Source: an uncultured Paracoccus sp.
GTDB taxonomy: Bacteria > Pseudomonadota > Alphaproteobacteria > Rhodobacterales > Rhodobacteraceae
Direction of reading: 5' to 3'
DNA length: 64,000 nucleotides
NCBI RefSeq assembly: GCF_937873615.1
Contig: NZ_CALMYP010000012.1
Coordinates: 1-64,000 of the forward strand
Below, in pieces: positions 9,738-18,945 of this stretch. Made by a program: the position numbers and the translations under genes. Position 1 is the stretch's first letter. Each line of letters starts with the position of its first letter. The notes under the pieces are model-generated. The model was not told where the DNA came from. It was given only the letters and a program-made list of their open reading frames with translations, and did not search any database.

Positions 9738-9753
9738 AAATTGGATTCAGGCC

Positions 9754-10641
9754 TTACAGCAGGAAATTGTCTGCATGAAGCTCTGATGTTTGAACGCCAA
9801 TGAGCGTGATGCTCGATCCGCCGCCCGTGGTGATAAAGTTGATAACGACATCGCCACCGCTATTGGCGATGGTGCCATCGGCGATCAGGTCGGTCATCTG
9901 ACCTTCCAGACCGAGCGCCGACAGGTCGATGACATCGCCGTCGTAACCGTCTTCGAAATTGTAGACGACGTCGTGACCATGCCCGGAAATGAAGCCGAAG
10001 GTGTCATGGCTGCCGTCGCCGCCATAAAGCTCATCATCCCCGGTGCCGCCCCAAAGCTCGTCCGTACCTGAGCCGGCATAGAGCGTATCCTCTCCGTCGC
10101 CGCCGAAAATCACGTCGTCGCCACTGCCGCCGCCAAGCAGGTCATGCCCGTTATAGCCGTACATCTCATCATTGCCGTCCTGGCCCCAGAGGCTGTCATT
10201 CCCGGTGCCTGCGCCGATCAGGTCATCTCCGCCACCGCCGACGATAATGTCAGTGCCGGTGCCGCCCCAGATGGTGTCCATCCCTTCGCCGCCGAGCAGG
10301 TAGTCGTTATCCGCACCACCGCCCAGAAGATCGTTGCCATTGCCTCCGCTGAGCGTGTCGGCGCCGGTGCCACCCCAAAGGGAATCGTTGCCCTCACCGC
10401 CCTCAAGCGAATCATCGCCCGCGCCGCCGCCGAGGTTGTCATCGCCAGTGCCACCCCAGAGAGAATCGTCCCCCATGTCGCCCGCGCCGGCCCAGATCAT
10501 GTCATCGCCGGCATTGCCGAACATCCGGTCGGCACCTTCGTAACCGATGATCGTGTCGTTGCCAGGAAGACCGGCAATCAGGTCGTCAAGCTCGGTGCCA
10601 AGAATCTCATCATTTTCGTTTGTTCCGTAAAGGGTCGCCAT
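9754..10641 (-). CDS. RTX calcium-binding repeat protein (hemolysin-type repeats)
   Basis: A 295-residue protein starting MATLYGTNENDEILG with AGGAGA upstream of the ATG. Residues ~8-215 are about 20 glycine/aspartate nonapeptides of the GGxGxDxLx type, which form calcium-filled parallel beta-rolls outside the cell. Several carry an unusual SLWGGTGDD variant. The C-terminal part (FEDGYDGDVIDLSALGL ... ADNFLL) resembles the serralysin-type secretion domain recognised by type I exporters. There is no catalytic domain and no N-terminal signal peptide. No ABC exporter or outer-membrane channel gene is nearby, so an unlinked type I system would be needed. Function unknown. Confidence 0.9.
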   Translation of the reverse strand: MATLYGTNENDEILGTELDDLIAGLPGNDTIIGYEGADRMFGNAGDDMIWAGAGDMGDDSLWGGTGDDNLGGGAGDDSLEGGEGNDSLWGGTGADTLSGGNGNDLLGGGADNDYLLGGEGMDTIWGGTGTDIIVGGGGDDLIGAGTGNDSLWGQDGNDEMYGYNGHDLLGGGSGDDVIFGGDGEDTLYAGSGTDELWGGTGDDELYGGDGSHDTFGFISGHGHDVVYNFEDGYDGDVIDLSALGLEGQMTDLIADGTIANSGGDVVINFITTGGGSSITLIGVQTSELHADNFLL

Positions 10642-10888
10642 TTCAAATCTCCTGCCGAATCTTATCACAACGGAACGTTAACACAGTATGAATATAAATC
10701 TATTGCGGATTGCCGCGCCTGAGAAATTAGAAAATCCGCATTGAAAATATGGATAAATCGCTGAGCGACGCACAGATGGCCGGACCTTCATTTCTTGAAG
10801 CGCCTCGCCTCAGTTCGAAACTGCCCCCCATTCTCCTGCCAGTCCAAGGATGGAGGGTTGGCTATCCATAGTCTTGCGGCCTATGGCA

Positions 10889-11934
10889 TTATCCGGACAT
10901 CATCCGCGCGACCCGCCGGTCCATGACGCGCCGCCAAAGTGGCGGCACCATCGCCATCGCCCCCATCACTGGCAGCGACCAGGGCAGCATCGGGCGGGCG
11001 TCCTCCCCCTCCAGCCGCAGCGAGGGATAGGGTCGGGACGGATGGGCATGGTGGTCGGAATGGCGCGGCGCGTTGACCATGGCCAACGAGGACAGCGGAT
11101 GGGGCGCGTCCCAGCTGTGGCGCGGGCCGACCGGCTCGGCCCGGCCATTCCTGATCTGCCGGCGCAGCCCGTAATGCTGGACATAATCCGACAGCATCAA
11201 CTGCATCTGCGCGTAAAGACACAGCAGCAGGTAATCGAGCCCCGCCCGCAGCCCGAACACCGCCAGCACCAGCACCAGACACAGCAGCCCGCCACCGATC
11301 CAGACCGCATAGGGATCGAGCCTGCCCGAACGGCTGATCCGCCGCCGCTCGGCCTCTCGGCCGGCGCGGAAGGAACCGATCCAGGCGCGCGGGAAGAAAT
11401 GCCAGAAGCTTTCGCCGAAGCGGGCCGAGTTCGGATCGGCATCGGTGGCGACATGGATGTGGTGAACCAGCCGATGGGCGCTGACATGGTGGCCGAACAG
11501 CAGGCTGACATAGACCCCCGCGCCCAGCCGGAACAGCAGGCGGCTGCCGCGATGGATCAGCTCATGCGCGCAGGAATTCGAGACCTGCCCGAACCACATG
11601 CCGGTGCCCAGAAACAGCGCCACGCGCTCAGCGCCGGTCAGACCGTCGCCGGCAAAGCCGCGCAGGGCCGAGATCAGCAGCACCAGATGGCAGATGGCCA
11701 GCAGCGCCAGCAGCGCATCTGCACCGGGAAAGCGCCGGCCTTCCTCGGCATCGCCGAAGCCGCGGGCGATGATCGTATCGGCCAGGGGCGATGCCAGCGC
11801 CATCCACAGGAACCCGACCCAGAGCGGCCAGCCGCCCGAGGCCCCGCCCCGGATCAGCAGCAATGCCGGGGCAAGCGCGACAAAGCCGAAAGCCGCGACC
11901 GGCGGGACCAGACCCCAGGCCGCCCGCGAGCTCA

Positions 11935-11935
<1 letters not shown>
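10889..11935 (-). CDS. AlkB-family membrane di-iron alkane/fatty-acyl monooxygenase
   Basis: A 348-residue integral membrane protein with several hydrophobic helices. Its histidine boxes are those of the alkane hydroxylase branch of the fatty-acid desaturase superfamily: HELIHR, then AHRLVHHIHVATDADPNSAR and GESFW, then APRHSDHHAHP. The second box lacks the glutamate and glycine of the classical EHxxGHH form. I chose the ATG at 11935, which forms a TGATG overlap with the ftsY stop. A GTG three bases upstream is possible. No rubredoxin or rubredoxin reductase gene is close. The substrate cannot be told from sequence. Confidence 0.85.
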
Positions 11936-13116
<1,181 letters not shown>

Positions 13117-13172
13117 GGGGACCTCTTTCGCTTGGCCGCGAACCTAAGGCCTCGGGGCGCAAAGGGAAAGGC

Positions 13173-13409
13173 TCAGAACGCCTTGAAGGTCATCGTGGTC
13201 AGGGTGCGCTGGATACCTTCGATGTCGAAGAGGTTCTCGTTCAGCCAATGCCCGGCATCGGCATCCTCGGGCACATAGACCTTGGCCAGCAGGTCGTAAT
13301 CGCCCGAGGTCGAGTAAAGCTCGGACACGACCTCGCGGTCATAGATGGCGTCGGCGACGGCATAGGTCCGGCCGGGGGCGCAGCGGAGTTGCACGAAGAC
13401 GGGGCGCAT
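13173..13409 (-). CDS. Stand-alone Lrp/AsnC ligand-binding (RAM) domain protein
   Basis: A 78-residue protein, MRPVFVQLRCAPGRTYAVAD, that corresponds to the C-terminal effector-binding domain of Lrp/AsnC regulators with no DNA-binding helix-turn-helix. AAGGAAAGG precedes the ATG at 13409. Such small RAM proteins assemble into rings and can bind amino acids. Some act by mixing with full-length Lrp proteins. It lies between the MATE exporter gene and ftsY on the same strand. No full-length Lrp gene is in the window. Confidence 0.88.
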   Translation of the reverse strand: MRPVFVQLRCAPGRTYAVADAIYDREVVSELYSTSGDYDLLAKVYVPEDADAGHWLNENLFDIEGIQRTLTTMTFKAF

Positions 13410-13440
13410 GATCAGCCTTTCCTTGGGTTCGGGCGAAAGA

Positions 13441-14817
13441 TTAGCCCGCCGCGCGCGCCCGGGTCCAGTCCCCGCGCGCAAGCCCGGCATAGAAGCGGCG
13501 CAGCATCAGCACGGCGGCGACGCAAAGCCCGATCAGCAGCCCGGCCCAAAGACCGGCCGGCCCCATTCCCAGCGGGAAGGCCAGCAGATACCCCGCCGGC
13601 AGGCCGATGGCCCAATAACTGATCCCCGCCAGCCACATCGGCACCCGCGTATCCTGCACCCCGCGCAACAGGCCAAGCGCCTGCACCTGCAGCGCATCGG
13701 CCAGCTGGAACAGCGCCGCCCAGAACATCAGCACCGTGGCCAGCGACAGGATCGCGGCGGAATCGGGATTGGCCGGGTCGAGATAGAGCGACACCAGCGG
13801 CCCCGGCAGCGCGATGAACAGCAGGCTGGTCAGCACGCCGAATCCGGTTGCGATCCAGATCACCACCTTCGCGGCATCGCGCATCATCGCCCCGTCGCCA
13901 CGCCCCTGCGCCTGCCCGGCCCGGATGGTCGCGGCATTGGAAATGCCAAGCTGGAACATGAAGGTGATCGAGGCGATCTGCAGCGCGATCCCATGCGCCG
14001 CCAGCGCCACGGTGCCGAACCAGCCCATCATGATATTGCTGCCGACGAACATGCCGATCTCGGCCACCAGCGTCAGCCCGACCGGCAGGCCGAGGCGCAG
14101 GATGGCACGGAAGGCCGGCCAGTCGGGGCGCCAGAACCGCTTCATCAGCGCGATGGGCCGGGTCTGCGGCAGCCACAGCGCATAGGCCACGATCGCCGCC
14201 AGCGTCAGCCCCTGCGTGGTGACCGAGGCGATGGCCGCCCCCCTGACCCCCAGTTCGGGCGCGCCGAAATGGCCGAAGATCAGCGCATAGTTCAGCACGA
14301 TGTTCAGCGGCAGCCCGGCCAGCGTGATCCAGAGCACGACCTGCGTCCGCTCCATCGAGGCGAGGTAGGAATTCAGCACCATCGCCCAGAGCGTCAGCCC
14401 CGCGCCCCAGCCGGCGATGCGCAGGTAATCCTGCGACAGCTGCGCCACGATCTCCTGCTGACCGAGCGCCAGCAGCACCGGCTTCGAGAACCAGAACAGC
14501 GGCATGATCAGCCCGGCATGGATCGTCGACAGCCACAGCGCCATGCGGGTGGCGCGGCGGATCTCGGTCCGGTCGTCGCGGGCATGGGCGGCGGCCAGAA
14601 GTCCCAGCACGCCGATGCCGAACCCCGCGCCCAGCATCATCAGGATGAACAGGAACGAGGTCGCCAGCACAAGCGCCGCCAGCGCATCGACACCGTACCA
14701 GCCGACCATCACCGTATCGCTGATGCCGATGGCCATACGCGCCAGATGCCCGCCGACAAGCGGCAGGCCAAGCGACAGCGTCGCAATGACATGAGGGCGG
14801 TAACGCGCGAAATCCAT
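13441..14817 (-). CDS. MATE family multidrug/Na+ antiporter
   Basis: A 458-residue polytopic membrane protein with about 12 hydrophobic helices in two pseudo-repeats. The N-terminal repeat has LPLVGGHLARMAIGISDTVMVG and the second has LRLGLPVGLTLVAEIGMFVGS, both typical of NorM/MdtK-like MATE exporters. These expel cationic drugs in exchange for Na+ or H+. It is followed by the small Lrp-type gene after about 30 bases and preceded by the amidase gene. Substrate specificity cannot be read from sequence. Confidence 0.93.
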   Translation of the reverse strand: MDFARYRPHVIATLSLGLPLVGGHLARMAIGISDTVMVGWYGVDALAALVLATSFLFILMMLGAGFGIGVLGLLAAAHARDDRTEIRRATRMALWLSTIHAGLIMPLFWFSKPVLLALGQQEIVAQLSQDYLRIAGWGAGLTLWAMVLNSYLASMERTQVVLWITLAGLPLNIVLNYALIFGHFGAPELGVRGAAIASVTTQGLTLAAIVAYALWLPQTRPIALMKRFWRPDWPAFRAILRLGLPVGLTLVAEIGMFVGSNIMMGWFGTVALAAHGIALQIASITFMFQLGISNAATIRAGQAQGRGDGAMMRDAAKVVIWIATGFGVLTSLLFIALPGPLVSLYLDPANPDSAAILSLATVLMFWAALFQLADALQVQALGLLRGVQDTRVPMWLAGISYWAIGLPAGYLLAFPLGMGPAGLWAGLLIGLCVAAVLMLRRFYAGLARGDWTRARAAG

Positions 14818-14857
14818 CAGCAGCGATTATCGACTGCCCGAGGATTGGGCAAGAGGG

Positions 14858-15508
14858 TCAGCCGACCGGGTGGAAGACAGTTGCGGCGGCGGCAGCGATT
14901 CGCCGGTCCGCCTCCTCCTCGGGGCCGGTGGCGCCGGGTCGGAAGCGCAGGCGGAAGGCGGCCAACCGGGCCTCGGGATCGGCCTCGGGATAGCCGATCC
15001 GGGTCAGGCTGTCGGCAAGGGCCACGTCCTCGCCGGCATTTTCCGGATGCAGCGCCAGCCCCTGCCGCGCCAGCCGCGCCCAGTCGAAGCGCGGGCCGGG
15101 GTCGATCTTGCGGCCCGGGGCCATGTCGGAATGGCCGATCACGCCCTCAGGGCCGATCTGCCAGCGGGCCATGATCGCGGGCAACAACGCCTCCAGCGCA
15201 TCCATCTGGGCGGCGGCGAAGGGGCGGTCGCCGGGATTGACCAGCTCTATCCCGATGGAACGGGAGTTCACGTCCTCCTGCCCCTGCCACGCCCCGGCAC
15301 CGGCATGCCAGGCGCGCCGATCCTCGGGGACCAGGGGTTCGGTCTCGCCATCCTCATGGATCAGCCAATGGGCCGAGACCTCGGCCTCTGGATCGCAAAG
15401 ACGGGCGCGGGCCGACGGGCCGTCCTCCATACCGGTGTAATGGATGACGATCAGCGACGGGCGCGCGCCGCCGCGCCGGTCGCCGTGATTGGGGGAGGGG
15501 TGGGTCAT
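14858..15508 (-). CDS. N-acetylmuramoyl-L-alanine amidase (AmpD-like)
   Basis: A 216-residue zinc amidase starting MTHPSPNHGDRRGG. Amidase_2 features are visible: IVIHYTGM with the first zinc histidine, VSAHWLIHEDG with the catalytic region, and VIGHSDMAPGRKIDPGPRFDW with the last ligands. The C-terminal ~60 residues (LALADSLTRIGYPEADP ...) form the small peptidoglycan-binding-type domain. It cleaves muropeptides during cell-wall recycling. No signal peptide is seen, which fits a cytoplasmic AmpD role. The ribosome site before the chosen ATG is poor. Confidence 0.92.
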   Translation of the reverse strand: MTHPSPNHGDRRGGARPSLIVIHYTGMEDGPSARARLCDPEAEVSAHWLIHEDGETEPLVPEDRRAWHAGAGAWQGQEDVNSRSIGIELVNPGDRPFAAAQMDALEALLPAIMARWQIGPEGVIGHSDMAPGRKIDPGPRFDWARLARQGLALHPENAGEDVALADSLTRIGYPEADPEARLAAFRLRFRPGATGPEEEADRRIAAAAATVFHPVG

Positions 15509-15557
15509 TCCGGCCCGCAACCCGGCATCGACGCCGGGCGGCAGCCCATCGACAGAA

Positions 15558-16244
15558 TCACCGGCGTTCGGCCATATAATAGGTCGGGTCCCAGCCGCAG
15601 ACAAAGCCGTCCCCGTCCGGGTCCATACCCATCGGATCCTGCTGCGGTCCGCCCGAGGTGAGGAACATCAGTTGCGCCGCCTCGGCATTGGGATAGCGGG
15701 CGCAGGCATGAGCCGCCGTCGCCTCGCTGCCGCCGGCGCGGCTATAGACCTCGGTTCCCGGCAACTGGCTTTGGCTCGCGGCATAGCGGGCAAGCGCATC
15801 GGTCTCGGTCTTGACCGGGGCGGGTGCTGGCTGCGCGGCAGCGGGGGCCGCAGCGGTCGCGGTCGCAGCCGGGACGGGTGCCGCAGAAGCCATGCTCTGG
15901 CTCAGGGTCGCCGTATTCGAGGGCAGCATCTGCCCGGTATCCGGGTCGTAATAGCCACCGCCGGTGGGGGCGCGGCCCGTCGCCGTGGCCGTGGTCGATG
16001 ACACACGCTGATAGGCCGTCGGGCTTTTGATTTCTTCAGGCGCGGGGGCGTCGAATGGCCGCTTCTTCGGTACGGTCTGCGGAACCGCGCCCTGCCCGGT
16101 CAGCGCCATTTCGCGAGATGCGCGATATTCGTCATAGGGCCGGTCGCTGCCGAAGCGATAGCGCGGGTCCAGCACCTGTCCGGTGCCATCCGCGCAAGCC
16201 GAAAGACCCGCAATGCAAGCCAGTCCCAAAAGCACTTTCTTCAT
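15558..16244 (-). CDS. Lipoprotein with C-terminal calcium-binding (Excalibur-like) motif
   Basis: A 228-residue protein with a lipoprotein signal MKKVLLGLACIAGLSAC; the lipobox LSAC puts the acylated cysteine at residue 17. The middle is low-complexity Ala/Pro/Thr. The C-terminal ~50 residues end in MDPDGDGFVCGWDPTYY, an Asp-rich EF-hand-like loop followed by Cys-Gly. AGGAGG stands before the ATG at 16244. It begins 23 bases after gatA and is probably co-transcribed with it. Function unknown; cell-surface anchoring is likely. Confidence 0.85.
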   Translation of the reverse strand: MKKVLLGLACIAGLSACADGTGQVLDPRYRFGSDRPYDEYRASREMALTGQGAVPQTVPKKRPFDAPAPEEIKSPTAYQRVSSTTATATGRAPTGGGYYDPDTGQMLPSNTATLSQSMASAAPVPAATATAAAPAAAQPAPAPVKTETDALARYAASQSQLPGTEVYSRAGGSEATAAHACARYPNAEAAQLMFLTSGGPQQDPMGMDPDGDGFVCGWDPTYYMAERR

Positions 16245-16267
16245 CGCGCGTCCTCCTGCATTCGTTA

Positions 16268-17749
16268 TTACCACCATTGTTCCGGTTTTGCGCCAAAACC
16301 GGCGGCCCGTTCAAGGGCATAAGCGTGATTCAGCAGATCGCCCTCTTCGAAAGGCCGGCCGATCAGTTGCAGCCCGAGCGGCAGCCCCTGCCCGTCCAGC
16401 CCGACGGGGACCGAGATCCCGGGCAGTCCGGCCAGGTTCACCGTCACCGTGAACACGTCCAGCAGATACATCTCGACCGGGTCCTTGTCGGCCATGTCGC
16501 CCAGCCCGAAGGCCGCCGAGGGCGTGGCCGGGGTCAGGATCGCATCCACGCCCGAGGCGTAGGCCTGATCGAAATCGCGCTTGATCAGCGCGCGCACCTT
16601 GCGGGCGCGGTTGTAATAGGCGTCATAGAAGCCCGCCGACAGCACATAGGTGCCGATCATCAACCGGCGCTGCACTTCCGGGCCGAAACCCTCGGCGCGG
16701 GTCTTTTCATACATCTCAACAATGCCATCGCCCTGCCCCAGCTTGGCGCGGCGGCCATAGCGCACCCCGTCATAGCGGGCGAGGTTCGAGGACGCCTCGG
16801 CAGGCGCAATGACATAATAGGCCGGCAGCGCGTATTTCGTATGCGGCAGCGAGATATCGACGATCTCGGCCCCGGCATCGCGCAGCATGTCGGCGCCCTG
16901 TTTCCACAGCGCGTCGATCTCGGCGGGCATGCCCTCCATGCGGTATTCGCGCGGAATGCCGATCTTCTTGCCGCGAATATCGCCGGTCAGCGCCGCCTCG
17001 AAATCCGGCACCGGGATCTCGGCACTGGTCGAATCCTTCGGATCGACCGAGGCCATGGCGCCCAGCATGATCGCCGCGTCGCGCACCGTCTTGGTCATCG
17101 GCCCGGCCTGATCGAGGCTGGAGGCGAAGGCGATGGTGCCCCAGCGGCTGACCCGCCCATAGGTCGGCTTCAGCCCCACGGTCCCGGTAAAGGCCGCTGG
17201 CTGGCGGATCGAGCCGCCGGTATCGGTGCCGGTCGCCGCCAGACACAGATCGGCGGCCACCGCAGCGGCGGAACCGCCCGAGGATCCGCCGGGCGTCAGC
17301 TGCCTGTCGCCCAGCTTCCACGGGTTCACGGCATTGCCATAGGTGCTGGTCTCGTTCGAGGAGCCCATGGCGAATTCGTCCATGTTCAACTTGCCCAGCA
17401 TCACCGCGCCCGCATCCCAGAGGTTCTGGGTCACGGTCGATTCGTATTCGGGCCGGAACCCGTCGAGGATCCGGCTGGCGGCCTGCGTGGCCACGCCGCG
17501 CGTCGCGAACAGATCCTTGATCCCGAGGGGGATCCCGGTCATCGCGGCACCGTCGCCGGCCTTGATGCGATGATCGGCAGCCTTGGCCATCTCTCGCGCC
17601 AGTTCGGGGGTCTTGTGCACGAAGGCGTTCAGCGCCCCCGCCCCCTCGATGGCGGTCAGGCAGGCATCGGTCAGTTCCACCGAGGACAGCTTGCCGGCGC
17701 GCATCGCGTCGCGGGCCTCGGCAATGGTCAGGGAGTTCAGATCGCTCAT
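16268..17749 (-). CDS. gatA: Asp-tRNA(Asn)/Glu-tRNA(Gln) amidotransferase subunit A
   Basis: Glutaminase subunit of the GatCAB complex, which converts mischarged Glu-tRNA(Gln) or Asp-tRNA(Asn) to the amide form. The 493 residues contain the amidase Ser-cisSer-Lys triad: Lys78 in GIKDLF, Ser155 in [10 protein letters not shown] and the nucleophile Ser179 in [10 protein letters not shown]. The start overlaps the gatC stop by four bases. gatB is not in the window. Confidence 0.98.
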   Translation of the reverse strand: MSDLNSLTIAEARDAMRAGKLSSVELTDACLTAIEGAGALNAFVHKTPELAREMAKAADHRIKAGDGAAMTGIPLGIKDLFATRGVATQAASRILDGFRPEYESTVTQNLWDAGAVMLGKLNMDEFAMGSSNETSTYGNAVNPWKLGDRQLTPGGSSGGSAAAVAADLCLAATGTDTGGSIRQPAAFTGTVGLKPTYGRVSRWGTIAFASSLDQAGPMTKTVRDAAIMLGAMASVDPKDSTSAEIPVPDFEAALTGDIRGKKIGIPREYRMEGMPAEIDALWKQGADMLRDAGAEIVDISLPHTKYALPAYYVIAPAEASSNLARYDGVRYGRRAKLGQGDGIVEMYEKTRAEGFGPEVQRRLMIGTYVLSAGFYDAYYNRARKVRALIKRDFDQAYASGVDAILTPATPSAAFGLGDMADKDPVEMYLLDVFTVTVNLAGLPGISVPVGLDGQGLPLGLQLIGRPFEEGDLLNHAYALERAAGFGAKPEQWW

Positions 17750-18033
17750 TCCACCACCTTCGGCACGGCAAAGAAGCCTTCGCGCGCATCTGGCGCATTG
17801 GCGAGGATCTTTTCGGGATAACCGCCATCGGTGACGACATCCTCGCGACGTTTCAGGCGCATGGGCGTGACGCCGGTCATCGACTCGACCCCTTCGACAT
17901 CGACCTCGTTCAGCTGCTCCATGAAATGCAGGATATTGTTCAGCTCTCCGGCGAGCGCGGGAAGATGTTCCTCCTCGACCGCGATCCGGGCCAGATGGGC
18001 GACCTTGCGCGCCTCGTCTTCGGTGATCGACAT
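17746..18033 (-). CDS. gatC: Asp-tRNA(Asn)/Glu-tRNA(Gln) amidotransferase subunit C
   Basis: A 95-residue stabilising subunit of GatCAB, beginning [21 protein letters not shown] and containing [20 protein letters not shown] and the C-terminal [19 protein letters not shown], all family-typical. It precedes gatA with an ATGA overlap and lies 66 bases downstream of the metallo-hydrolase gene on the same strand. Confidence 0.98.
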   Translation of the reverse strand: MSITEDEARKVAHLARIAVEEEHLPALAGELNNILHFMEQLNEVDVEGVESMTGVTPMRLKRREDVVTDGGYPEKILANAPDAREGFFAVPKVVE

Positions 18034-18099
18034 GGATGCTCCTTTAACCTTGCGGCGGGTTTAGCCGCGCCGGCCCGGCGCTGCAAGCGGGCCGCGCCT

Positions 18100-18789
18100 T
18101 CAGGGCGTGAACGGCACCATCACCTCGGCCTCGATCAGCTTCGCCCCGAGATCGCGCAGCGGCGAGACATCGAGTTCGAGAAGCGGGAAGGTCCGGTAAT
18201 GCGAGCAGATGATCGTGTCGAAATCGAACCAGCGTTTCGCCGCATAGGCCGCCCGCGCCGGATCCATGGTGAAATGGCCGCCGACGCTGAGAATACCGAT
18301 ATCGGGCCGGTGCAGATCGCCCATCCATTCCATGTCGGCCATGATGTCGGTATCGCCCGAGAAATAGATCACGCGACCCTCGCCCGCGATCATGTAACCG
18401 GATTCGCGCCCGGCATAGACCGGCGCGCCGTCCGACCCCGAAAAGGCCGAGGAATGGCAGGCAGCGACCATCGTCACCCTGGCACCGCCCAGATCGACCG
18501 TGCCCCCCTTGTTGAAGCCGATGGTCGCGACGCCCTGGCTGCTTTCCCAATATTGCATCAGGTCGTAGATGCCGACGATGGGAATCCCCAGTTCCTTCGA
18601 CAGGGCCACGGCATCGCTGCTGTGATCGGAATGGCCGTGGGTGATCAGGATATGGGTGGCCCCCGCCAGTGCCTCGGCCCGCTTTTCGGCGGGGAATGAC
18701 GGGTTTCCGGTCAGCCACGGGTCGATGAGGATCGCCGCATTCTCGATTTCCAGCCGCCAGCTACCATGACCGAGCCAAGTCAGACGCAT
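18100..18789 (-). CDS. UPF0173-type metal-dependent hydrolase
   Basis: A 229-residue metallo-beta-lactamase-fold protein starting MRLTWLGHGSWRLEIE. It shows ITHGHSDHSSDAV, FSGDTDI and a late SHYRTFP histidine. The match is to the UPF0173 (YtkL-like) family, whose natural substrate is not established. GGGAGAG lies upstream of the ATG at 18789. It heads the minus-strand run towards gatC and gatA, though a shared transcript is not proven. Confidence 0.9.
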   Translation of the reverse strand: MRLTWLGHGSWRLEIENAAILIDPWLTGNPSFPAEKRAEALAGATHILITHGHSDHSSDAVALSKELGIPIVGIYDLMQYWESSQGVATIGFNKGGTVDLGGARVTMVAACHSSAFSGSDGAPVYAGRESGYMIAGEGRVIYFSGDTDIMADMEWMGDLHRPDIGILSVGGHFTMDPARAAYAAKRWFDFDTIICSHYRTFPLLELDVSPLRDLGAKLIEAEVMVPFTP

Positions 18790-18877
18790 CGCACTCTCCC
18801 ATCCTGATCTCACCTATATCGAGAGACTACGTTGGCCTCCCCCAAAAGGACAGCCTGAACCGATTCAGCCAAAAAAT

Positions 18878-18915
18878 GTTAACCGATTTTTAATCAACTT
18901 ATAGTTGAGTTAACC
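18878..18915. promoter_or_regulatory. AT-rich repeat cluster upstream of the Hint gene
   Basis: Two copies of GTTAACC (18878-18884 and 18909-18915) flank an inverted repeat TCAAC-TTATA-GTTGA (18894-18908). TGTTAA (18877) and TATAGT (18900) are 17 bases apart and could be a promoter overlapping an operator. The arrangement is suggestive only. Confidence 0.35.
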
Positions 18916-18945
18916 ATCTTTGACCGATGGGGGCGGAAACCGGAC

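Larger units (their letters stand above)
9399..9753. other. Gene-free stretch between purS and the RTX gene
   Basis: About 355 bases with no credible gene. It holds two hairpins readable from the minus strand: the RTX terminator at 9698-9737 and a second at 9549-9577. An 82-codon open frame on the minus strand across 9491-9739 has no recognisable domain, and its first part runs through the terminator. Base composition is visibly less GC-rich from about 9540 onward. Confidence 0.5.

Noticed and set aside
9491-9739. 82-codon minus-strand frame downstream of the RTX gene
   Set aside because: It begins inside the RTX terminator stem, lacks a ribosome site and matches nothing I recognise.
13408-15174. 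588-codon plus-strand frame opposite the MATE and amidase genes
   Set aside because: Gln/Arg/His-rich shadow of two confident minus-strand genes.
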